From Gordonia gummivorans (lineage in GTDB: Bacteria > Actinomycetota > Actinomycetes > Mycobacteriales > Mycobacteriaceae), in assembly GCF_022513585.1 (NCBI RefSeq), contig NZ_JAKWBF010000018.1, forward strand, positions 47,442 to 111,441: a DNA stretch of 64,000 nucleotides, in the 5' to 3' direction. Below the pieces are notes generated by a model. The model worked only from the letters and a program-made list of their open reading frames with translations, had not been told where the DNA came from and did not search any database. A program made the position numbers and the translations under genes. Positions 1-9,265 of the stretch are shown here, one piece after another (the first letter of the stretch is position 1; every line of letters starts with the position of its first letter).

Positions 1-1
1 G

Positions 2-2661
<2,660 letters not shown>

Positions 2662-2694
2662 CTACTGGTTCTGGCCGGTGGATACGCTATCTGC

Positions 2695-3366
2695 GTGTCG
2701 TTCGTGCTCATCACCCAGGCCTGGCGGTCCGACGACAAGAAGGCCGCACAGGCTGCCGTCGCCGATGCTCTGGCCGACGCCGAGGTCAGCCGGATCATCG
2801 TCGAACCGCGGGTTGCCGACCGTGTCGCCCCGACCATCGCCGACGAGGCCGACGCCTTTCTCGCACAGATCATCGCCGCACTGATGGTCGCCGAACGTCT
2901 CGACGTCGAGGTCGCGTACGTTCCGGCCGAGGCCACCACCGCGACCCGTCGCTACGGCCTGCCCCATGGGCCCGCCGCCCGCGAACTCGCCGAGCACGGG
3001 ACCGCGCAGGCGATCCCCCTCATCCGCGACGACGCCGCGACGGTCGTGGTCGGCCGGGCGCGCCACCTCGGTGCGGAAGGGGCGAAGTTGCACGGCGAGA
3101 CCTACGTCGACAACGACCGACTCTTCGACGGCGAGGTTCGCAGCATCCGCATCGAACCGACCCTCGACGAACCGGGTGTGCGCGCCCAGGTGGAACGCCT
3201 GCTGCTGCCCGGCCGTTGGTTCCACGGACGGGCCGCGCAGACCGGCGGCACCAACGTCGTGGTCGAACGGGAGGGCATCGTGAATCCGCGCGTCGTGAAA
3301 CGGTCGACGTTCTATCGCCACCACGTCGACCTGCTGTTGGTCCGACCCTCTCTCGCACAGCAATGA
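2695..3366 (+). CDS. Conserved actinobacterial protein (Rv0358-like), function unknown
   Basis: This is a 223-residue protein without signal peptide or membrane segment, beginning at a GTG. I recognise it as the family found next to purA in mycobacteria (Rv0358), for which I know no established function. The visible sequence is a mixed alpha/beta protein with an acidic first half and a basic C-terminal stretch. Its stop overlaps the start of the following M50 peptidase gene (ATGA), so the two are probably translationally coupled and may act together. No catalytic motif could be identified. Confidence 0.8.
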   Translation: MSFVLITQAWRSDDKKAAQAAVADALADAEVSRIIVEPRVADRVAPTIADEADAFLAQIIAALMVAERLDVEVAYVPAEATTATRRYGLPHGPAARELAEHGTAQAIPLIRDDAATVVVGRARHLGAEGAKLHGETYVDNDRLFDGEVRSIRIEPTLDEPGVRAQVERLLLPGRWFHGRAAQTGGTNVVVEREGIVNPRVVKRSTFYRHHVDLLLVRPSLAQQ

Positions 3367-4196
3367 GCGCGACTCCGATCCGGCCGGGCATGCGCGACAT
3401 CGCCCGCGCGGTGAGGCCCGGCCCGATCTTCCTCGGCTTGATCGCGGCGACCATCCTGGGCGGCTGGATGTGCGCGCAATCGGAGGCCGGACGCAACGGC
3501 ATGGCCATCGGCGGCACCTGGCTGCTGGTGTTGAGCGGCTGGATGATCTCGCTGTGCCTGCACGAGTTCGCGCACGCCGTGACGGCATTCCGGTTCGGCG
3601 ACCGCAACACCGAGACCCGCGGCTACCTCACGTTGAATCCGTTGCGCTACGCCCATGCCGGCCTGTCGATCGTGCTGCCGCTGCTGTTCATCCTGCTCGG
3701 CGGCATCGGCTTTCCCGGCGGTGCCGTCTACGTCAACCAGGCCGGGTTCACCCGGGCGCAGCGCACCATCGTGTCGCTGGCCGGTCCGGCGACCAACCTG
3801 GTTCTCGGCGCCCTGCTCCTCGGACTCGTCCGCTTCCTCGGGTCCGACGCCGACTACGGCACAATCGGCGGCTTCCTCGTCGCGGGCACCGACGGCCTCA
3901 ACCTGTGGGGCGCGTTGTCGATGTTGGCGTTCCTGCAGATCACCGCGGCCGTGCTGAACCTGCTGCCGGTGCCCGGGTTCGACGGTTACGGCGCCATCGA
4001 GCCCTACCTCGCCGACAACACCCGACGCTCGGTCGAGAAGATCGCCCCGTACGGGTTCCTCATCGTGTTCGCGCTGCTGTTCATCCCGGTCCTCAACGAG
4101 GCGTTCTTCGACTTCATCTACTGGCTGTTCGGTCTCTCCGGGGTGCCGTCGGTGCTCGCATCCCTCGGCTGGAACCTCTTCATGTTCTGGCGCTGA
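3363..4196 (+). CDS. Site-2 protease-like M50 membrane metallopeptidase
   Basis: This is a polytopic membrane zinc protease of family M50 (Rv0359-like). The 277-residue protein carries the zinc motif HEFAH at residues 67-71 inside a membrane helix, and the second conserved motif NLLPVPGFDG at 199-208 supplies the third metal ligand. About five to six hydrophobic segments flank these motifs. There is no PDZ domain, so it belongs to the small M50 group rather than the Rip1/RseP type. The ATG at 3363 is chosen because it overlaps the preceding stop; a longer open frame reaching back to 2622 runs antisense to purA and in the wrong frame of the neighbour. Its substrate is unknown. Confidence 0.88.
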   Translation: MSATPIRPGMRDIARAVRPGPIFLGLIAATILGGWMCAQSEAGRNGMAIGGTWLLVLSGWMISLCLHEFAHAVTAFRFGDRNTETRGYLTLNPLRYAHAGLSIVLPLLFILLGGIGFPGGAVYVNQAGFTRAQRTIVSLAGPATNLVLGALLLGLVRFLGSDADYGTIGGFLVAGTDGLNLWGALSMLAFLQITAAVLNLLPVPGFDGYGAIEPYLADNTRRSVEKIAPYGFLIVFALLFIPVLNEAFFDFIYWLFGLSGVPSVLASLGWNLFMFWR

Positions 4197-4272
4197 AGGA
4201 TTGGGCCGAAATGCTCTGATCTCGCGCTCGCCCGGGCAATAGTGTCGAGGGAGACCATTCAAGGAGGCACTA

Positions 4273-4626
4273 GTGAGCACCCACGACATCCGCATGGTCG
4301 TCTTGTCGACGGACAATCTCGACGAGTCGATCAACTTCTACAGCGAGACCCTCGGGATGGGACTGAAGTTCCGCGACGGCGCCCATTTCGCGGCACTCGA
4401 CGGCGGATCCATCACCCTCGCCCTCGCCACCGCCGTCGACCACCCGATCCACGGGCAGGTCGTCGTCGGGATCAAGACCGACGACGTCGACGGTGCAGCG
4501 AAGGCCATCGAGGCGAGCGGCGGCGGGATCGTCAAAGGCCCGTACGACGACGCGCATGAACGCCGTGCCGTGGTCTACGACAACAAGGGCAACGGCCTGG
4601 TCTTCTACAGCCCACTCCATCGCTGA
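4273..4626 (+). CDS. VOC (glyoxalase/bleomycin-resistance fold) family protein
   Basis: This 117-residue protein has the single vicinal-oxygen-chelate module: two beta-alpha-beta-beta-beta repeats beginning MVVLSTDNLDESINFY and ending in a GNGLVFYSP strand. Such proteins act as dimers in isomerases, dioxygenases or ligand-binding immunity proteins, and the sequence does not say which. It starts at GTG 4273, preceded by a strong AAGGAGG ribosome binding site at 4261-4267. It stands alone, with a hairpin repeat 47 bp downstream. A specific activity should not be assumed. Confidence 0.85.
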   Translation: MSTHDIRMVVLSTDNLDESINFYSETLGMGLKFRDGAHFAALDGGSITLALATAVDHPIHGQVVVGIKTDDVDGAAKAIEASGGGIVKGPYDDAHERRAVVYDNKGNGLVFYSPLHR

Positions 4627-4673
4627 CGCTTCCGGGACCCTTTCCGCCCGCGCCCACCGACCCCAGCCTGCGG

Positions 4674-4740
4674 GGAATCTGTACGTAGGAGGCCGACCAA
4701 GTGGACTGTGCACTTGGACGCGCTCCCAGGTACAGATTCC
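4674..4740. repeat. 67-nt inverted-repeat element, copy 1
   Basis: The ends are perfect 11-bp inverted repeats (GGAATCTGTAC at 4674-4684, GTACAGATTCC at 4730-4740). An inner perfect hairpin CCAAGTG/CACTTGG with a 7-nt loop occupies 4697-4717. A second element of exactly the same length, in opposite orientation, lies at 62521-62587; I count 43 of 67 positions identical without gaps. It may be a miniature mobile element, a structured RNA or a terminator. There is no run of T. Confidence 0.6.
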
Positions 4741-4762
4741 AGCGAGCATCGCTCGACATTTC

Positions 4763-4776
4763 TAGAACACGTTCTA
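4763..4776. promoter_or_regulatory. KstR-like operator palindrome upstream of the SDR gene
   Basis: TAGAACACGTTCTA matches the published KstR consensus TNNAACNNGTTNNA exactly, and the arms extend to CTAGAAC/GTTCTAG. It lies 10 bp before the GTG start of the SDR gene, where a repressor would block transcription. KstR is the TetR-type repressor of sterol degradation genes in mycolata; its gene is not in the window. Confidence 0.55.
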
Positions 4777-4786
4777 GTATTGCGCC

Positions 4787-5623
4787 GTGGACATGACCAA
4801 GAAATCAGTACTCGTGACCGGCGGCGGTAGCGGAATCGGCGCCGGCGTAGCGGCGAACCTCGCCGAGTGTGGCGCGGCGGTGACGATCGTCGGACGCGAC
4901 GCCGACCGGCTCGACGCGACCGCTGACCGCATCAACCAGAACATCGGCCGTTCGGCCGTGCACTGCCACGCAGCCGACGTGACGGACGAAGATCAAGTCG
5001 CCGCGGCCGTGGCATCCGCAGTCACTCACGGCGACGGCCTCCACGGCGTGCTGGCGTGCGCGGGCGGCAGCGAGACCATCGGCCCGATCACCCAGATGGA
5101 CACCGAGGCGTGGAAACGCACCGTCGACCTCAACGTCAACGGCACCATGTTCACCGTCAAACACAGTGCGCGTGAATTGGTCCGATCTGGCGGCGGCAGT
5201 TTTGTCGCGATCTCGTCGATCGCCGCGAGCAACACGCACCGATGGTTCGGGGCCTACGGCGTCACCAAGTCGGCGGTCGACCATCTCGTCGAGCTGGCCG
5301 CCGACGAACTCGGCGCGAGTTCGGTGCGCGTCAACGGGATTCGGCCGGGACTCATCCGCACCGACCTCGTCGCACCCATTCTCGGCGACGAGACGCTGAG
5401 TGCCGATTATCGAGGCGCGACGCCACTGCCGCGGGTCGGCGAGGTCGAGGACATCGCCTGGCTGGCAACGTTCCTGCTCAGCGATCACGCGCGCTGGATC
5501 ACCGGGCAGGTCATCAACGTCGACGGCGGCCAGATGCTGCGTCGCGGACCGGATTTCAGCTCGATGCTCGAGCCCCTGTTCGGCGCGGACGGCCTGCGCG
5601 GCGTGGTCGCTGCCACCGAATGA
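4787..5623 (+). CDS. SDR family NAD(P)-dependent oxidoreductase, possibly sterol-regulated
   Basis: This is a classical short-chain dehydrogenase/reductase of 278 residues. The cofactor motif TGGGSGIG is at 11-18, serines at 143-144 and the catalytic Y157-x3-K161 pair are present, and NGIRPGLI plus the C-terminal GQVINVDGG are typical of FabG/hydroxysteroid dehydrogenase-like members. It starts at GTG 4787; an ATG two codons later is an alternative. The KstR-like palindrome immediately upstream suggests a role in steroid side-chain or ring catabolism, but the substrate cannot be read from the sequence. It is monocistronic and converges on the deacetylase gene 4 bp away. Confidence 0.88.
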   Translation: MDMTKKSVLVTGGGSGIGAGVAANLAECGAAVTIVGRDADRLDATADRINQNIGRSAVHCHAADVTDEDQVAAAVASAVTHGDGLHGVLACAGGSETIGPITQMDTEAWKRTVDLNVNGTMFTVKHSARELVRSGGGSFVAISSIAASNTHRWFGAYGVTKSAVDHLVELAADELGASSVRVNGIRPGLIRTDLVAPILGDETLSADYRGATPLPRVGEVEDIAWLATFLLSDHARWITGQVINVDGGQMLRRGPDFSSMLEPLFGADGLRGVVAATE

Positions 5624-5627
5624 CTGC

Positions 5628-6458
5628 TCAGCGGAACGGCAGGAAGTAGTCGTCGAGGGTGACCAGACGCAACTTTCGGTCGCGAATGATCTCGACCAGC
5701 TCGTCGTAGACATGCGTCACCGGCCTGCGGTTGGCATGCCCGATCACCACCGATTGCGGTCGAAAGTACTTGCGCGCGTTCTCGATCAGGATCTTCTCGG
5801 TGATCACGCGGGAGTCCTCCAACGTCCCGTACCAGACGGTCGACGCGGGATATCCGACGTCGGCGGCGACCGCGTCGACCCGATTGGTGCGACGCCCATA
5901 CGGCGGCCGATAGTACGGCGATCCGTCGACCCCAAAGGTGTTGCGCAAGAAACGTTTCGTCTTCTGCAGTTCGTCGACGATCACCGACTCGGGCACCCGG
6001 GTCAGATTGGGATGCGTCCACGTGTGATTGCCGAGCTGGATCTGGCCCGAGTCGACGAGCCGACGCAGCCGCACTCGGTGGTCTGTCCAGCTCGGATATG
6101 AGCCGGTGACGAAGAAGGTGAACCGCGCGCCGGTGTCCTCGGCGAAACGGATGTAGGACTCCACCACGGCGGAGTCGGCGCCGTCGTCGATCGTGAGCGC
6201 CATGTGCCGGCCCGGCCCGGGCAACGCCTTGATCGGATTCGGCGGCAAGGGTCGGCGGCTCTTCACGTCGGGCGGCAACAGTCCCGCAGGCGACGGACGC
6301 TCACCGGGAACGGCCTGGGGCACCCCGGGGAGCGAGATGGGCGGCAGCCCGGGCAGTCGAATGGTCGGGCCCGGTTGCGCGGATGCCACCGGAGCCGTGA
6401 CGCCCAGCGCGGTCGCGGCCCCGGCGGCAAGCACGGTCAGGAACTGGCGACGATCCAT
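5628..6458 (-). CDS. Exported polysaccharide deacetylase (NodB domain)
   Basis: This is a secreted carbohydrate esterase family 4-type protein of 276 residues. The N-terminus MDRRQFL followed by an alanine-rich hydrophobic stretch ending ASAQ is a Tat-type signal, so export of a folded enzyme is likely. A proline-rich linker (about 30-80) precedes the NodB domain, with TIDDG (Asp 91-92, in place of the usual TFDDG) and the metal histidines H145 and H149 in GNHTWTH. It probably deacetylates N-acetylated cell-wall glycans. The gene is upstream of and codirectional with the CDF exporter but 60 bp away; common transcription is uncertain. Confidence 0.88.
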   Translation of the reverse strand: MDRRQFLTVLAAGAATALGVTAPVASAQPGPTIRLPGLPPISLPGVPQAVPGERPSPAGLLPPDVKSRRPLPPNPIKALPGPGRHMALTIDDGADSAVVESYIRFAEDTGARFTFFVTGSYPSWTDHRVRLRRLVDSGQIQLGNHTWTHPNLTRVPESVIVDELQKTKRFLRNTFGVDGSPYYRPPYGRRTNRVDAVAADVGYPASTVWYGTLEDSRVITEKILIENARKYFRPQSVVIGHANRRPVTHVYDELVEIIRDRKLRLVTLDDYFLPFR

Positions 6459-6518
6459 TCGAAAATGGTAATCCCACTCGCCACTTTAGTCACTTCAGTC
6501 ACAAGCGGCGGTAACCCG

Positions 6519-7439
6519 TCACCAGGTCATTTCCTCCCGACAAGCGCGTTGCTGGGTGACCGGATCCACCTGGACCGTCGCGTGGTCGAGGCCATACCGC
6601 GCGAGAACCGCCTGCGCGGCCGGCAGCACCTCGGCGTTGGGATGACTGCTACCGAGGTGAACGGTGGCGACGTCCATACCGGTCGTCAGTGACCATACGT
6701 GCAGGTCATGCACATCGTCGACGACGTCGAGCGCAGCCAGGTCCGCTCGGAGCGCCTCCACGTCGACATGCGCGGGAGCCTGCTGGTTGAGGATGCGCAG
6801 GGCGTCGGTGGCGAGCCGGACCGCACGCGGCACCACCCACAGCGCGATGAGGACGGCGACGATCACATCCGCGTAGCCCCAGCCGGTGGTCATGGCCACG
6901 ACTCCGGCGATGAGCACCCCGACACTGCCGACGGCGTCGGCCAGCACCTCGAGATAGGCACCGCGCACCGCGATCGATTCCTTGGCGTCGGCCTTCAGCA
7001 GCAGCATGACACCGAGGTTGACCGCGAGACCGATGATCGCGACGATCACCAGTGTCAGGCCAGGAACCTCGGGATCGGTGCCGATGCGTCGCACCGCCTC
7101 GTAGAGAACGAAGGCGGCAACGCCGATGAGGAGCACGGCGTTGGCGACCGCGGTGAAGACCTCGGCGCGGTACCAGCCAAAGCTGCGTGCGTCGGTCGTT
7201 CGGCCATGGCGGGCCAGCAACAACGCCGCCAGGCCCATCATCAGGGCGACCACGTCGGTGAGCATGTGCCCCGCGTCGGCGATCAGGGCCAGCGAGTTGA
7301 CCACGATCCCGGTGATCAGCTCGATCACAAAGAATCCGCCGATCAGCGCGACAGCAACCGCCATCGGCCAGATCCTGCGGCCGCTCGCCGACGTCGGCGT
7401 TGGTCCGTGTGAGTGCGAATGCCCGTGTGAATGACCCAT
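6519..7439 (-). CDS. Cation diffusion facilitator (CDF) family metal exporter
   Basis: This is a proton-coupled exporter of Zn2+, Co2+ or a similar divalent cation in the cytoplasmic membrane. The chosen ATG at 7439 gives an N-terminus MGHSHGHSHSHG, a histidine-rich metal-binding tail; an upstream in-frame ATG would add 13 residues without improving the match. Six hydrophobic helices follow, with the metal site HMLTD in helix II, and then a roughly 90-residue C-terminal cytoplasmic domain (VDVEALRADL...DVHDLHVWSL). The length of 306 residues is normal. A palindrome directly upstream suggests metal-responsive repression. Confidence 0.92.
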   Translation of the reverse strand: MGHSHGHSHSHGPTPTSASGRRIWPMAVAVALIGGFFVIELITGIVVNSLALIADAGHMLTDVVALMMGLAALLLARHGRTTDARSFGWYRAEVFTAVANAVLLIGVAAFVLYEAVRRIGTDPEVPGLTLVIVAIIGLAVNLGVMLLLKADAKESIAVRGAYLEVLADAVGSVGVLIAGVVAMTTGWGYADVIVAVLIALWVVPRAVRLATDALRILNQQAPAHVDVEALRADLAALDVVDDVHDLHVWSLTTGMDVATVHLGSSHPNAEVLPAAQAVLARYGLDHATVQVDPVTQQRACREEMTW

Positions 7440-7453
7440 AGCCAGCTCAATAT

Positions 7454-7473
7454 ATGCATGAGTTCGCATGCAT
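7454..7473. promoter_or_regulatory. Palindromic operator candidate upstream of the CDF exporter
   Basis: ATGCATG, a 6-bp spacer and CATGCAT form a perfect 7-bp inverted repeat 15 bp before the exporter start, in an A/T-rich stretch (TATATGCATG). The position and symmetry suit an ArsR/SmtB-type or other metalloregulator, but I cannot assign a specific regulator, and none is encoded nearby. Confidence 0.4.
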
Positions 7474-7513
7474 TGCAATGATTGGAATTAGGTCTACCTA
7501 ATTCCGACAGTGA

Positions 7514-8617
7514 TCATCGCAGCGTCGCGACCGCCGACGATCGTCGCAGTCCGGCAACCATCAAGAGGTCGACGAGCAAGGATCGGATCTCGGCCAGCAA
7601 GGCCGTCTCCGACAGATCCGCGCCGGCCGCGAGTTCTTTACGGGCCTTGCGCACGATCGTCCGCAGCACCCGGGCGGCGTCGGCCTCGTCGGGCTCCTCC
7701 CCCGGATCCGCCATCATCATCTTGCGCAGGATCTCGAAGGCACCCGAGAGGTCCGTGATGATCTCGACCATCTCGGGACGCACCGTCTCGCCGCGCTGCA
7801 CCTTCGACAACGAGCGTCGCGCGATGATGCGAAAGTTGCGGACCGCGTTGTCAATGGGATCGGCGGTCGCCGAGATGCGTTGGATACGCAGCCGCGACGT
7901 CCAATACAGCGGCGACACCCGCGTCACCTCACGGCCGCCACGCATGTCCGAACGCATCGTGTTGATAGCGCCCTGTGTGCCACGCGCCGTCTCCAGCGCC
8001 GCCGCCACCTCTTCGGCATTGCCGGTACTGAGGCCGACGGCAAGTTGCCGAGCGGCGTCGCGCACGGTCGCGAGCACTCCGGCGGCATCCCGCCGGGCCC
8101 GCGTCGCCGGATTGACCGGGAGCAGTGCGCCAACCAGGATGCCGATCGCCCCGCCGATCAGGGCGTCGATCGCGCGATGGAATCCGGCGACCCCGCCCGG
8201 CGGCAGCAGCGTCGCCACCAGCACAGCCGACGACGCCGCCTGCATCGGGATCAGCGGTCCGTCGTCGAGGAACACCGCCACCGCCATCGCAAGCGCGACC
8301 ACCACCACGATCTGCCATGTTCCCGACCCGACCTGGGAGATGAACACGTCGCCGACGAGGATGCCGATCGTCACGCCACCGACGAGTTCGACCGACCGCC
8401 GCCAACGCTGGCTCAGCGACAGTCCCAGCGAGATCACCGCCGCAATGGGCGCGAAGAACGGTTGCGGATGGCCGAAGACCTCGATCGCCACCCACCACGC
8501 GGCACCCGCGGCGAGCGAACACTGCGCGATCGGCACAAACGACAGCCACAACCGCCGAAGTCGCTGCCGCAGCGGGGCGGGCAGCGAGTTGAAATGCCTG
8601 CGCAGGCGTGCGATCAC
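7514..8617 (-). CDS. FUSC/aromatic acid exporter-like membrane protein
   Basis: This 367-residue protein has a short basic N-terminus, about six membrane helices between residues 30 and 165 (AQCSLAAGAAWWVAIEVFG, FAPIAAVISLGLSL, IVVVVALAMAVAVFL and others) and a long soluble helical C-terminal half. The pattern is that of the FUSC/ArAE family, whose characterised members export aromatic acids. The GTG at 8617 is chosen because it overlaps the DUF3151 stop by 4 bp (GTGA); the longer frame back to 8791 is an arginine-rich antisense shadow. It probably forms a two-gene operon with the DUF3151 gene. Substrate unknown. Confidence 0.8.
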   Translation of the reverse strand: MIARLRRHFNSLPAPLRQRLRRLWLSFVPIAQCSLAAGAAWWVAIEVFGHPQPFFAPIAAVISLGLSLSQRWRRSVELVGGVTIGILVGDVFISQVGSGTWQIVVVVALAMAVAVFLDDGPLIPMQAASSAVLVATLLPPGGVAGFHRAIDALIGGAIGILVGALLPVNPATRARRDAAGVLATVRDAARQLAVGLSTGNAEEVAAALETARGTQGAINTMRSDMRGGREVTRVSPLYWTSRLRIQRISATADPIDNAVRNFRIIARRSLSKVQRGETVRPEMVEIITDLSGAFEILRKMMMADPGEEPDEADAARVLRTIVRKARKELAAGADLSETALLAEIRSLLVDLLMVAGLRRSSAVATLR

Positions 8618-9057
8618 ACCAAGCCGAGGTGCGCGGCGGCGCTCGGATCGCTGTCGTTGAGCAGGTCGAGGCAGCGCAGGTACTCGTCTTCTTCGCCGAT
8701 GGCCTGGGCCGCACGGGCCAGCACGCCGACCGCACGCAGAAAGCCTTGATTCGGTTCGTGCTTCCACGGGACCGGGCCGAAGCCCTTCCAACCGTGGCGT
8801 CGGAGCTGGTCGAGCCCACGGTGGTATCCGGTCCGGGCGTAGGCGTATGCCTCGATCACCTTGCCGAGGTCCACGTCGTCGCCGGTTCCCGCGGCATCGA
8901 TGGCGGCCTCGGCCAGGTACGCCCAGGCGATGGACGCAGTGGGATGCGCCGCCGCCACCTCGGCGGGTACCGCACCATTGAGTAGGTCAGATTCGGCCTC
9001 GTCGTCGCCGGTGAGCAGTACCGGCTGTGGGCCCAGAAGATCTCCGAATGACGTCAC
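8614..9057 (-). CDS. DUF3151 family protein (Rv0360c-like)
   Basis: This is a 147-residue, soluble, all-helical protein of the actinobacterial DUF3151 family, with repeated helix-rich segments (ASIAWAYLAEAAI, EAYAYARTGYHRGLDQLRRHGWKGFGPVPW). The tryptophan-rich HGWKGFGPVPWKHEPNQGFLRA block is the family signature as I remember it. It starts at GTG 9057. Its location between the purA/M50 cluster and the Rv0361-like gene matches mycobacteria. It overlaps the FUSC gene start, so the two are cotranscribed. No function is established. Confidence 0.82.
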   Translation of the reverse strand: MTSFGDLLGPQPVLLTGDDEAESDLLNGAVPAEVAAAHPTASIAWAYLAEAAIDAAGTGDDVDLGKVIEAYAYARTGYHRGLDQLRRHGWKGFGPVPWKHEPNQGFLRAVGVLARAAQAIGEEDEYLRCLDLLNDSDPSAAAHLGLV

Positions 9058-9265
9058 GTCTCCATTGAATCATCGCCTCAGGCGAGGATGGACGAGACCA
9101 GGACTAGCCGATATGTCCGGAATCGACCGAACGCCCGAGTGCTGTATCGGGGGTCCATTCGCTAGGGTGAATGGCGCAATCGCTCCCGGCCGGTCGGCCG
9201 AACTGTCAGCGATGGTCGACGACGAGTGTCTAATCAGAGACGCGTGAAAGCGGGGTGATGAGGTC

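Noticed and set aside
7482..8660. A 392-residue plus-strand frame opposite the FUSC-type gene
   Set aside because: Composition is serine/arginine/threonine-rich without domains, while the opposite strand has clear membrane helices and a 4-bp coupled start.
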